Below, piece after piece: positions 9,602 to 17,253 of a DNA stretch of 64,000 nt. Both the position numbers and the translations under genes were made by a program. Location of the stretch: positions 1,364,001 to 1,428,000 of the forward strand of contig JAWKHH010000004.1 of the NCBI GenBank assembly GCA_041394945.1, in the 5' to 3' direction. The notes under the pieces are model-generated. The model searched no databases, was not told the DNA's origin, and saw nothing but the letters and a program-made list of their open reading frames with translations. This DNA is from Bryobacteraceae bacterium. GTDB taxonomy: Bacteria; Acidobacteriota; Terriglobia; Bryobacterales; Bryobacteraceae. How positions within the stretch are numbered: the first letter of the stretch is position 1; every line of letters starts with the position of its first letter.

Positions 9602-12004
9602 GTGCCGGAAGGGTTGACCAGTTCGGAAGGCGGAGAGCTCCTTTCGCCAGGCGATTTGTTCGCGGGACGGTACAAGGTGCTGAACCGGATCGGCGCCGGC
9701 GGATCAAGCCAGGTGCTGCGGGTGGAGGATACGCTCGCCGGCCAGGTGATCGCGATCAAGATCCTGCGGCGCGGACTGGCGAACGACCCGTCGACGATCG
9801 CGCAGTTCCGGCGCGAGGTGGCCATCGCCCGCCAGTTGATCCACCCGCACGTAGTTCGCATCTACGACATCGGAGAGCACGAGGGACTGCTCTACATCGT
9901 GATGGAGTACGTCGACGGGCGGTCGTTCTCCGACATGCTCGCCGATCGCGGCCGGTTCGCCCTGGCGGACCTGCTGCCGCTCATCGCGCAGTTCGCCGAG
10001 GCGGTGGGCTTCGTTCATTCGCACGGCGTGCTGCATCGCGACATCAAGCCGAACAACATCCTTGTCGACCGGCACGGCATGGTGAAGCTGATGGATTTCG
10101 GCATCGCGCGGATCTTTCACGGATCCGGCTCGATGGGAACCATCGTCGGAACGCCGGCCTACATGGCGCCGGAACAGATGGCGGGCGAACCGGTGTCGCA
10201 AGCAACGGACGTGTTCGCGGCGGGCGCGATGATCTACGAGTTGCTCACCGGGAAACGGCCCTTCAAGGGGCTCGGCGTGATGGCCCGGATGAAGGAGAAA
10301 CCGGCGCCGGCGCATACGATCGTGCCGGAGCTGACCGAGGGCGTGAGCGAGGCGCTGGCGCGGGCGATGGAGTTCCGCCCGGCGGACCGCCATCAGTCGA
10401 TCAACCAGCTTGTCTCCGATTTGCGCCAGAACGCGCCGCGCTCCGTGGTGCGGCCGACGCGAGAGGTGACGATCGCCGAGTTCAACGTCCCCGATGAGGA
10501 GCCGGCGCCGGCGAAGTCCGGCCGGAGCCTGGCGGACCTGGTCAGCGCCGACCCTCCGGAGCTCACCTCCGCGCTGCGCCTTCTGCGGCGCGTTTTCGAG
10601 CGTGCCGCGGCCGTCCACGCCGCCGGCCAACACGCGGTGGATCTCGCCCCGTCGCGAGTCGGCATCGGCGAAGACGGCTCGATTCGAATCGAGGCGGAAG
10701 GCGAGACTTCGGCGGCTACGTCGACGATGGCGGTGTCGGACCCGAAGTACAGCGCACCGGAATCGTTTACCGAGCAAGGCTTGCAGACGGCGGAGGACCG
10801 GAAACGGCGCGACGTCTACGTCCTCGGAACGGTCGCGCTGGAGATGCTCGCCGGGCGGGATCGGTTCGGGAAGCAGTTTGAGAGAGAAGCGGCCGAAGCG
10901 CCGATGGGATGGATGCGGTGGCATCTGGATCCGGCAAGTCCAGCGCCGGCGCTGAGCGTGATGCGGGACGATGTTCCGGCGGCGCTTGGCCCGGCGCTTG
11001 GAGCGATGCTCGAAAAGGACCCCACGCGGCGGCCCGCGGGCTTCGCGCCGGTTCTGGAAGCGATCGACGCAGCGCTACTGCGCCTGGAGGCGACGCAGCC
11101 GCAGACGATCCGCACGCGGGAGTTCGTGCTGCCGGCTCCGGCGGACGTCGCGCCGGGGAAGTCGCGCCGGTGGCTGCTGGCGCCGCTGGCCATTCTGCCG
11201 CTGGCCGCCGCGGCCGGAGCAGCGTGGTGGTTTCTGCCGGCATGGCGGACGCCGGCGCCGCCGCCTGAACCGCCGCCCCTCACAAAAACTCAGCCCCCTC
11301 CCAAAAAAGATGAGGGAAAAGCCGCAGCCACTCCGCAGGATAGACAAGACCAACACCGGAGAGAGCTGATGCCAGTGGATCCCCAACTGCCGAAGAGCTT
11401 ATTTTTCCCGGCGGGCGACATGATTCTGATCGCTCCGTCCAGCGACGGTCCTACCGCACCGTACTACCTGGACCGGTACGAAGTGACCAACGCCGCCTAC
11501 CTCGAGTTTTGCAGGGCGACCAAGCGGCGCCCGCCGGCGGCGCCGGACTGGGATGCGGACTATCTCAAGAAGGACAACTACCCGGTGCTGAACGTTCGCT
11601 GGGACGACGCGGCGGCGTTCGCCAAGTGGGCCGGCAAGCGACTGCCGACGGAGAGGGAGTGGGAGCACGCCGCAAGTGGGATCGAGCGCCTGCGCTTCCC
11701 GTGGGGCAACGGGCAGGAGACGAACGGCGCCAACCTCGCGGGTGTGGCAGACGGACACGGGTTTGCGTCGCCAGTGGGGGCCATGTTCTACGATTTGGGA
11801 CCGTTCGGCGTGGCGGACATGCTAGGGAATGCGTCGGAGTGGGTGGCGGACGGCGCACCGGAAGGCTTCCACCTGATGAAGGGCTCGAACTTCACGGTGG
11901 AGGCGGCGAGCGCCTCGCTGGACCGGAAGGCGCCGGCGCCCGACAAGAACACGAACGAATGGCTGCCGGTTGGCATCCGTTGCGCGAAGGACGCGGCGCA
12001 ATAG
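9602..12004 (+). CDS. Ser/Thr kinase - pseudokinase - FGE-sulfatase-like fusion, membrane-anchored
   Basis: 800 residues. The active kinase domain spans about 23-280: GAGGSSQV loop, AIKIL lysine (K53), HRDIKPNN (145-152), MDFGIAR (DFG 165-167) and YMAPEQ. A second region (about 318-495) keeps only C-lobe landmarks (YSAPES, DVYVLG, MLEKDPTRRP) and lacks lysine, HRD and DFG, so it looks like a pseudokinase. A transmembrane helix (about 524-545) and a Pro/Lys-rich linker lead to a formylglycine-generating-enzyme-like domain (about 605-796: YEVTNAAYLEF, LPTEREWEHA, MLGNASEWV). The catalytic cysteines of true FGE are absent, so this domain is probably a binding module. Chlamydial Pkn1 also joins a kinase to an FGE-like domain. 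The start is GTG with no clear Shine-Dalgarno. Confidence 0.92.
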   Translation: MPEGLTSSEGGELLSPGDLFAGRYKVLNRIGAGGSSQVLRVEDTLAGQVIAIKILRRGLANDPSTIAQFRREVAIARQLIHPHVVRIYDIGEHEGLLYIVMEYVDGRSFSDMLADRGRFALADLLPLIAQFAEAVGFVHSHGVLHRDIKPNNILVDRHGMVKLMDFGIARIFHGSGSMGTIVGTPAYMAPEQMAGEPVSQATDVFAAGAMIYELLTGKRPFKGLGVMARMKEKPAPAHTIVPELTEGVSEALARAMEFRPADRHQSINQLVSDLRQNAPRSVVRPTREVTIAEFNVPDEEPAPAKSGRSLADLVSADPPELTSALRLLRRVFERAAAVHAAGQHAVDLAPSRVGIGEDGSIRIEAEGETSAATSTMAVSDPKYSAPESFTEQGLQTAEDRKRRDVYVLGTVALEMLAGRDRFGKQFEREAAEAPMGWMRWHLDPASPAPALSVMRDDVPAALGPALGAMLEKDPTRRPAGFAPVLEAIDAALLRLEATQPQTIRTREFVLPAPADVAPGKSRRWLLAPLAILPLAAAAGAAWWFLPAWRTPAPPPEPPPLTKTQPPPKKDEGKAAATPQDRQDQHRRELMPVDPQLPKSLFFPAGDMILIAPSSDGPTAPYYLDRYEVTNAAYLEFCRATKRRPPAAPDWDADYLKKDNYPVLNVRWDDAAAFAKWAGKRLPTEREWEHAASGIERLRFPWGNGQETNGANLAGVADGHGFASPVGAMFYDLGPFGVADMLGNASEWVADGAPEGFHLMKGSNFTVEAASASLDRKAPAPDKNTNEWLPVGIRCAKDAAQ

Positions 12005-12021
12005 CGCCGGGAGGATCGGCC

Positions 12022-12711
12022 ATGTCCGTCGCTTCGCAACAGGACGCGCTCATTCATTCTCATCTCACGTACGCCCACGCACTGGCGGCGGAAATTCTTC
12101 GCACGGTGCCGCCATCGGTGGAGCGGAGCGAACTTGAAGCGGCGGCCGAACTCGGCTTGGCCGAAGCCGCGCGCTCGTTCGATCCATCGCGCGGCGTGCA
12201 GTTCAAGACCTTCGCCTACTACCGGATTCGCGGCTCAATTTATGACGCGCTGCGGAAGATGGGCTGGTTCTCACGCTCGGCCTACCAGGACTTCCGCTTC
12301 CAGGCGGCGGCCAATGAACTGATGGCCGATCAATCGGAAGCGCCGCAGGAACAGGGCATGGACGTGGAGGCCATGACCGGCTCCGTGGTGCAGTGCTACA
12401 TGCTCTCGCTCGATTCGGCACGTCACGACGCGCCCGATCCGAAAGAAGGGGCCGAAGCCGACCTGGAACGCCGGCAGCACTCCGAACTGGTTCGCGAAGC
12501 GCTGAAGACTCTGCCGGAGAAGAACCGCAAGATCCTGCAGGCCTACTACTACGAGGAGCAGACGCTCGAGGAGATCGGCGCCGGCATGGGGCTCTCGAAA
12601 TCATGGTTGTGCCGCATGCACGCCAAGAGCATCGAAATGCTGCGCACGGCCATGGAGCAATTGCTGGCCGCGCCGAGGCCGACAGCAACCGCGGCCGCCC
12701 GCGCCCGATAA
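12022..12711 (+). CDS. Sigma-70 family factor, FliA/WhiG (sigma-28)-like
   Basis: 229 residues. Region 2 (SELEAAAELGLAEAARSF, then GVQFKTFAYYRIRGSIYDA) resembles FliA, where the RIRG..D.LR pattern is typical, and SRSAYQDF resembles the start of region 3. Region 4 (LPEKNRKILQAYYYEEQTLE and a helix-turn-helix ending SLSW-like, here GLSKSWLCRMH) should bind the -35. The ATG at 12022 has GGGAGG (12009-12014) seven bases upstream, the best ribosome-binding site in the cluster. Flagellar systems use sigma-28 for late genes; having one inside an injectisome-type operon is unusual. It probably directs this cluster or its substrates. No anti-sigma (FlgM-like) gene was seen. Confidence 0.88.
   Translation: MSVASQQDALIHSHLTYAHALAAEILRTVPPSVERSELEAAAELGLAEAARSFDPSRGVQFKTFAYYRIRGSIYDALRKMGWFSRSAYQDFRFQAAANELMADQSEAPQEQGMDVEAMTGSVVQCYMLSLDSARHDAPDPKEGAEADLERRQHSELVREALKTLPEKNRKILQAYYYEEQTLEEIGAGMGLSKSWLCRMHAKSIEMLRTAMEQLLAAPRPTATAAARAR
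12685..12711 (+). promoter_or_regulatory. Possible internal sigma-28-type promoter before sctI
   Basis: GCAA (12685-12688), 15 bases, CCCGATAA (12704-12711), 10 bases before the ATG of sctI at 12722. The -10 differs from GCCGATAA at one base; layout and spacing repeat those at 6563 and 9566. As at 9566, the TAA is the stop codon of the preceding gene, so chance is a real alternative. Confidence 0.25.
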
Positions 12712-12721
12712 CAGGGCCGGT

Positions 12722-13261
12722 ATGGATGCAATTCGCAAAGCGGGACTGGGCGCGGTAACCCCCGGCGCAACGGGTCTCGAACAGGCCAAGCCGAAACCGG
12801 ACAACACGCGGTTCGAACAGGCGAAGACCAACGCCGCGGCGAAGGCCGAGCAGGGCGCCCAGTTGCCGGACCCGGTGCAGGGCGTCACCCCGGCGGAGCA
12901 GAAGAAGCTGCTCGCCGATCTGCGCGTGCGGGTTGAAAACTCCGGGGCGAAATCTCCCCAGGAGCTTTTCAAAGCCGAGATGCAGCGGACGCGAGTCTCG
13001 CTGGGGAAGCTTCGCAAGCAGGTGGACGCAGCCGCCAACCATCCGGCGGGGCAGGGCCTGCGGCAGCGCCTGGAGACGCTGGAGGCGTCGTTCGCGGGTT
13101 CGGAGAAGATGCTCGCCGGGATGCAGAACATGGATAGTCCGAAGGAGTTGCTGCGGATGCAAGTGCAGCTGTACAACATGACGCAGAATCTCGAGCTGGT
13201 ATCGAAAGTGGTGGAGCAGGTGGGCAGCGGCGCCAAGCAATTGCTGCAAACGCAGATCTGA
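12722..13261 (+). CDS. sctI: Type III secretion inner-rod protein SctI
   Basis: 179 residues, longer than typical SctI (about 80-145). The C-terminal part carries the family signature: SPKELLRMQVQLYNMTQNLE followed by LVSKVVEQVGSGAKQLLQTQ, as in YscI/PrgJ-type rod proteins, with the helical end that packs against the export gate. The N-terminal ~60 residues are Lys/Ala/Gln-rich and probably disordered; the middle is helical. In the family, SctI is exported early and joins the export apparatus to the needle. It sits just before sctJ as in many injectisomes. Its presence argues for an injectisome rather than a flagellum. Confidence 0.85.
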   Translation: MDAIRKAGLGAVTPGATGLEQAKPKPDNTRFEQAKTNAAAKAEQGAQLPDPVQGVTPAEQKKLLADLRVRVENSGAKSPQELFKAEMQRTRVSLGKLRKQVDAAANHPAGQGLRQRLETLEASFAGSEKMLAGMQNMDSPKELLRMQVQLYNMTQNLELVSKVVEQVGSGAKQLLQTQI

Positions 13262-13273
13262 GGAAGGAAGACG

Positions 13274-14059
13274 ATGGGGAAACAAGGCGCGGCGGTTGTG
13301 ATTCTAACGGCATTGCTGACGGGATGCCTGAAGCACGAGTTGCAGAGCGGGCTGACTGAGCACGAGTCGCAGGAGATCATCGTGCTGCTCGAAGAGCACG
13401 GTCTGCGGGGCGTGCGGAAAGCCGCCGCCGAGGGCAAACAGAGCAAGGGCGAGCCCCAGTGGACGGTGTACGTGCAGGGCGGGTCTCAGGAACTGGTGCG
13501 CGCCTGGCGCGTGCTGCATGAGAACGGATTGCCGCGGGAACGCGTGAAAGGGTTCGAACAGGTTTACTCGAACTCCGGCATCATTCCCACCCCGGGCGAG
13601 GAAAAGGCGCGGCTGTTGGCGGCTCTTTCCGGGGAGTTGTCGCGGACCCTGCGTTCGATCGACGGCGTAGCCGACGCGCGCGTGCACGTGGTGATTCCGG
13701 ACAACAGTCCGCTGGTGGACCGGGCGCAGTGGAGCCCAACGACGGCCTCGGTGCTGATCAAGCATGTTTCCGCGAAGGCGCCGCTCGACGAAGCGGCCAT
13801 CAGGAACCTGGTTTCGCGAGGCGTGGAGGGCTTGCAACCGGACAACGTCGCCGTGGTGTTTCAAAAGATCGTCCCGAAACCACCGCCTCCGCAGGACCTG
13901 CGGTGGCTGCTCGGCAACGAGATACTGCTGGTGGGGTCGCTGGGCGCGGCCGTGGTGGCGTCGCTGGGGCTGCTGCTGCTGGTTGGCAAGAGCCGGTGGG
14001 ACCGGAAGAAAGTGGCGGAACTCCGGGAGGAACTGGCCGCGGCGCGGAAGGCAGCGTAG
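13274..14059 (+). CDS. sctJ: Type III secretion inner-membrane ring lipoprotein SctJ
   Basis: 261 residues. The signal peptide has a lipobox LLTGC (C18), so the protein is a periplasmic lipoprotein, as SctJ is and FliF is not. Ring-building domains follow, with the signature IIPTPGEEKARLLAALSGEL and the stretch DGVADARVHVVIPD that marks the YscJ/FliF family. One transmembrane helix (about 217-237) and a short basic cytoplasmic tail end the protein. SctJ forms the inner of the two inner-membrane rings with SctD, which is not in the window. GGAAGGA precedes the ATG by five bases. Family assignment is secure. Confidence 0.96.
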   Translation: MGKQGAAVVILTALLTGCLKHELQSGLTEHESQEIIVLLEEHGLRGVRKAAAEGKQSKGEPQWTVYVQGGSQELVRAWRVLHENGLPRERVKGFEQVYSNSGIIPTPGEEKARLLAALSGELSRTLRSIDGVADARVHVVIPDNSPLVDRAQWSPTTASVLIKHVSAKAPLDEAAIRNLVSRGVEGLQPDNVAVVFQKIVPKPPPPQDLRWLLGNEILLVGSLGAAVVASLGLLLLVGKSRWDRKKVAELREELAAARKAA

Positions 14060-14064
14060 CGTGA

Positions 14065-14343
14065 ATGGACCTTGTGGCGTTGATCGCAGCGTGGAAACAA
14101 CCGGAACGGGCCGCGGATTTGCTCGGCTACCGGAAGCGGGCGGTGCCCCTGAGCCAGGCGCCGCCCAGGGACGCGCTGGCGCGGCTTCAGGCGGCCGATG
14201 TGGCGCAGGACGCACGGATGACGAAATGGGGAGAGAAGCGCTACGGGAGGCAGTGGAATTCACTGCCCCCGCGCTTCCGCGAGTTTCTTTCGCGGGAATG
14301 GACGGACGATGAGCCACCGGATCCTCAAACAGGAACAGGTTGA
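14065..14343 (+). CDS. Small unknown protein between sctJ and sctL; positional SctK candidate
   Basis: 92 residues, soluble, no recognised domain. A helical N terminus (MDLVALIAAWKQPERAADLL) is followed by an Ala-rich helix and a basic/aromatic stretch (KWGEKRYGRQWNSLPPRFRE), then an acidic, Pro-rich tail. It follows sctJ by five bases, and its last 35 bases overlap the start of sctL in another frame. SctK, the sorting-platform adaptor, is encoded between sctJ and sctL in Ysc-type clusters, and Chlamydia has a small gene (CT560) at the same place. SctK proteins are about twice this length, so identity is unproven; it may be a reduced adaptor or chaperone. Confidence 0.7.
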   Translation: MDLVALIAAWKQPERAADLLGYRKRAVPLSQAPPRDALARLQAADVAQDARMTKWGEKRYGRQWNSLPPRFREFLSREWTDDEPPDPQTGTG

Positions 14344-14887
14344 AGCGTCGGGCGAAGCGGCGTCGGTCGTCGAACAGGCGCGTCGCGAGGCGGCGGCGAT
14401 CGTGGAGGCCGCGAAGTCGGAAGCCGACCGCACAGCGGCGGCAGCGCGGGAACGCGGGTACGCCGAGGGGCTGGCGCAGTGGAACGCGGCGGTGCAGGAC
14501 GTGCTGGCCGCGCGCGAGCGCTTCGTGACGTCGTGCGAGCCGGAGATCGCGAAGATCGCAGTGAAGGTGGCGGGGAAGATCCTGGGCGAGGAACTACGCT
14601 CCGATCCGCTGTTGATCAACCGCATTGTGGGCGAAGCGCTACGCGGCGTGCGGGCGGAGCGTTCGATCACGATCGCGGTGCATCCGGCGGCGGTGGAGAC
14701 GGTACGCGGACGAACGGACGCGCTCGAAGCGCAGGCGGGCGGCGAGTGCCATATCCGCGTTGTAGGGCGCGATTCGGTGGGTGAGGGCGGGTGCCTGATC
14801 GAAACGGAGCTGGGCACGATCGATGCGCGCCTCGACGTGCAGCTCCGATGCCTCGAACAGGTGCTGCTGCGGGAACTGGAGGACTAG
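14309..14887 (+). CDS. sctL: Type III secretion ATPase stator SctL (FliH/YscL family)
   Basis: 192 residues. An Ala/Glu-rich coiled coil (about 15-60, for example EQARREAAAIVEAAKSEA) leads to a globular C-terminal domain with the family end GEGGCLIETELGTIDARLD and LRCLEQVLLREL. In the family, SctL dimers bind the N terminus of the ATPase SctN and connect it to SctQ/SctK pods of the cytoplasmic sorting platform. The gene overlaps the small gene before it by 35 bases and ends four bases before sctN. Length and motifs are normal. Confidence 0.93.
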   Translation: MSHRILKQEQVEASGEAASVVEQARREAAAIVEAAKSEADRTAAAARERGYAEGLAQWNAAVQDVLAARERFVTSCEPEIAKIAVKVAGKILGEELRSDPLLINRIVGEALRGVRAERSITIAVHPAAVETVRGRTDALEAQAGGECHIRVVGRDSVGEGGCLIETELGTIDARLDVQLRCLEQVLLRELED

Positions 14888-14891
14888 GGCG

Positions 14892-16211
14892 ATGGCGCTG
14901 GCCAAGCTCGGGACGCTGCTCGAGGCGATCGACCGCGCCACTCCGGTTCAAGTGAAAGGCCGCGTGCGCGAAGTGGTGGGCCTGCTGGTGCGCGCCACTG
15001 TGCCGGATGCGCGCGTCGGTGAGTTGTGCTTGATCCAGACGGGGCGCTCGGGGAAGCCGGTGAAGGCGGAGGTCGTCGGGTTTCAGGGCGCGGACGTGCT
15101 CCTGATGCCGTTGGGCGATCTTGTCGATATTGGGCCGCAGAGCGAGGTAATCCCGACTGGCGGGTGCCTGACAGTGCCGGCCGGAGACGCACTGCTCGGC
15201 CGCGTGCTGAACGGGCTTGGGGAGCCCATGGACGAGGAGTTCCAGGGTCCGCTGAAGACCGAAGCGCGGTATCCGGTGTACGGGAATCCCCCCGACCCGC
15301 TTCGGCGGCAGCGGGTGACGAAGCCGATCTCGATCGGCATTCGCGCGATCGATTCCGTGCTCACGTGCGGCGAAGGGCAGCGCATCGGGCTTTTCGCGGC
15401 GGCTGGCGTGGGCAAGAGCACGCTGCTCGGGATGATCGCGAGAAATGCGGCGTCCGACGTGAACGTGATCGTGCTGGTGGGCGAGCGCGGACGCGAGGTA
15501 CGGGATTTTCTGGAGCATGACCTCGGGCCGGAGGGGATGAAAAGGTCCGTCGTGGTCTGCGCGACATCGGACCGCCCGTCGCTTGTCCGGCTAAAGGCGG
15601 CGTACGTGGGCACGGCGATCGCCGAGTATTTCCGGAACCAAGGCAAGCGCGTGATGCTGATGATGGACTCGGTGACGAGGTTCGCGCGAGCGCAGCGCGA
15701 AGTCGGTCTGGCGTGCGGCGAACCGCCGGCTCGCGCGGGATACACACCGTCGGTATTCGCGGAACTGCCGAAGCTGCTGGAGCGGGCGGGCAATTCCGAT
15801 GTGGGGTCGATCACCGCGTTCTACACGGTGCTGGTGGCTGGCGACGACATGAACGAACCGGTGGCCGACGAGGTGCGGTCCATTCTCGACGGGCACATCA
15901 TTCTTTCGCGCGATATGGCGGCACGGGGCCACTATCCGGCAATCGACACGTTGCAATCGGTGAGCCGCGTGATGAACGCGGTTACCGAGGAAGGGCACAA
16001 ACGGACGGCCCGCAAGCTCCGCGAAACGCTGGCTACCTACGAAAAGCAGAAAGACCTGATTTTGCTGGGCGCCTACGAACGGGGGGCGGATTCGCGCGTG
16101 GACTTCGCCATCTCGAAGATCGAGGAAATCGAAGAATTTCTCCAACAGGGCACCCACGAGCAGGCGGCGTTCTCAGAGACCGTTGATCGGCTGGAACGGA
16201 TGTTCGGATGA
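14892..16211 (+). CDS. sctN: Type III secretion ATPase SctN
   Basis: 439 residues, the usual length. An N-terminal beta-barrel is followed by the hexameric RecA-like domain: P-loop AAAGVGKST (169-177), GERGREVRDFLEHD, Walker B VMLMMD (254-259) followed by SVTRFARAQRE, and the YTPSVFAELPKLLERAG stretch shared by FliI/YscN. The enzyme hydrolyses ATP to strip chaperones and unfold substrates at the export gate. The start at 14892 gives the standard N terminus; earlier in-frame codons fall inside sctL. It overlaps sctO by ATGA. Motifs do not separate flagellar from injectisome forms; context favours SctN. Confidence 0.97.
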   Translation: MALAKLGTLLEAIDRATPVQVKGRVREVVGLLVRATVPDARVGELCLIQTGRSGKPVKAEVVGFQGADVLLMPLGDLVDIGPQSEVIPTGGCLTVPAGDALLGRVLNGLGEPMDEEFQGPLKTEARYPVYGNPPDPLRRQRVTKPISIGIRAIDSVLTCGEGQRIGLFAAAGVGKSTLLGMIARNAASDVNVIVLVGERGREVRDFLEHDLGPEGMKRSVVVCATSDRPSLVRLKAAYVGTAIAEYFRNQGKRVMLMMDSVTRFARAQREVGLACGEPPARAGYTPSVFAELPKLLERAGNSDVGSITAFYTVLVAGDDMNEPVADEVRSILDGHIILSRDMAARGHYPAIDTLQSVSRVMNAVTEEGHKRTARKLRETLATYEKQKDLILLGAYERGADSRVDFAISKIEEIEEFLQQGTHEQAAFSETVDRLERMFG

Positions 16212-16693
16212 GCGGGCGGTTCCAGTACCGTCTGCAAACGCTGCTCGACCAGAAGGCGCGAGCGCAGGAAGAAGCCGAGCGGGCGCTAGGGGACAAGCAG
16301 CGGGACCTGCGCGTGGAACGGGAGCGTTTGGAGGAGGAGAACGGCAAGCTCGCCGCGGTGCAGCAGAAACGCGAAGCGTTCCGGCGAGAGACGCCGGCGG
16401 AGATGACGGCAGACACCATGCGCTACCGGGCGGACTACCTGCGCGGGCTCGGCCAGGATGTGGAACTGGCCAAGGACGCCGTCTACGCGCAGCGCTTCGC
16501 CGTCGAGGAAGCCGAGGAAAGGGTGGAAGAGGCGCGCTCCGCGCTGGCGCGCGCCACGCGTGAGGCTGAAGTGCTCCGCAAGCATCGTGAGAAGGCGGAG
16601 ACGCGTTGGCGGCGCGAACAGGAACGGGCGGCGGAGTTGGAGCAGGAGGAGATCGGATCGGTGCTTCACGAGGCTCGGAGGAGGTCCGGATGA
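16208..16693 (+). CDS. sctO: Type III secretion central stalk SctO (FliJ/YscO family)
   Basis: 161 residues, predicted almost wholly as an antiparallel coiled coil rich in Glu, Arg and Ala (RFQYRLQTLLDQKARAQEEA at the start, REQERAAELEQEEI near the end). The opening resembles FliJ (F.Y.L..LL). SctO inserts into the SctN hexamer like the gamma subunit of F-ATPase and links it to SctV. It has ATGA overlaps with sctN before and sctP after, so the three are translationally coupled. Sequence similarity in this family is low; the call rests on coiled coil, length and gene order. Confidence 0.87.
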   Translation: MSGRFQYRLQTLLDQKARAQEEAERALGDKQRDLRVERERLEEENGKLAAVQQKREAFRRETPAEMTADTMRYRADYLRGLGQDVELAKDAVYAQRFAVEEAEERVEEARSALARATREAEVLRKHREKAETRWRREQERAAELEQEEIGSVLHEARRRSG

Positions 16694-17253
16694 AGGTGCA
16701 ACCGCGAACGGGAGCGGCGCCGCCGCCTACAGAAACGGCGACGCAACAGAAAGGCGCCGGCGAGTCGAAGTTCGGCAAGGCTCTGAAAGAGAAGCGGGAA
16801 GCGCCGCGGACGAAAGAAGAGGGACCGTCCGCGGCGATACCGGCCGGGCAGCCACAGCCAATGATGACGGGATTCCCGGTGAAAACCGAGGAGTCCGCGG
16901 CGCCCGCGCGGGCGCGCATTGTGGATGCCGTGGCAGCCGAGATCCAGGTGCACAGCGCGGGCGACGTAAAAGAGGTGACGATCCAGTTCGAGAGCAAGGT
17001 GCTCGACGGGCTGGAGGTACGGATCCGGCACGAAGCGGGGGCCGTATCGGTGGAGTTGATGACGCGGACGTCACGGGCGCATGACACGGTGGCCGGGAAT
17101 GTCGATCAACTACGGGCGTCGCTCGAAGCGAAAGGCGTTCCGGTGGCGCAGGTGCGCGTTACGCCGTCGCGGGAAGAACGCGAGGCGCGCGGAGATCGCG
17201 GCGGACAGGGGCGCGGCGGACGCGACGGGCGAGAGCGGGATCGGCGGCAATGA
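16690..17253 (+). CDS. sctP: Type III needle-length/substrate-switch protein SctP (FliK C-domain-like)
   Basis: 187 residues. The N-terminal half is Pro/Ala/Lys-rich and disordered, as in ruler proteins. The C-terminal part (about 90-160) resembles the hook-length-control domain: VTIQFESKVLDGLEVRIRHE followed by a helix with LRASLEAKGVPVAQVRV. The last ~25 residues are a run of Gly, Arg, Asp and Glu. In the family, SctP measures needle or hook length and switches SctU from early to late substrates; SctU is not in the window. It is short for a ruler. Position between sctO and sctQ is standard and supports the call. Confidence 0.8.
   Translation: MKVQPRTGAAPPPTETATQQKGAGESKFGKALKEKREAPRTKEEGPSAAIPAGQPQPMMTGFPVKTEESAAPARARIVDAVAAEIQVHSAGDVKEVTIQFESKVLDGLEVRIRHEAGAVSVELMTRTSRAHDTVAGNVDQLRASLEAKGVPVAQVRVTPSREEREARGDRGGQGRGGRDGRERDRRQ

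Noticed and set aside
9704..10924. A 406-codon minus-strand frame under the kinase-FGE gene
   Set aside because: It mirrors kinase codons, is rich in His/Arg, and lacks any recognisable motif or start context.
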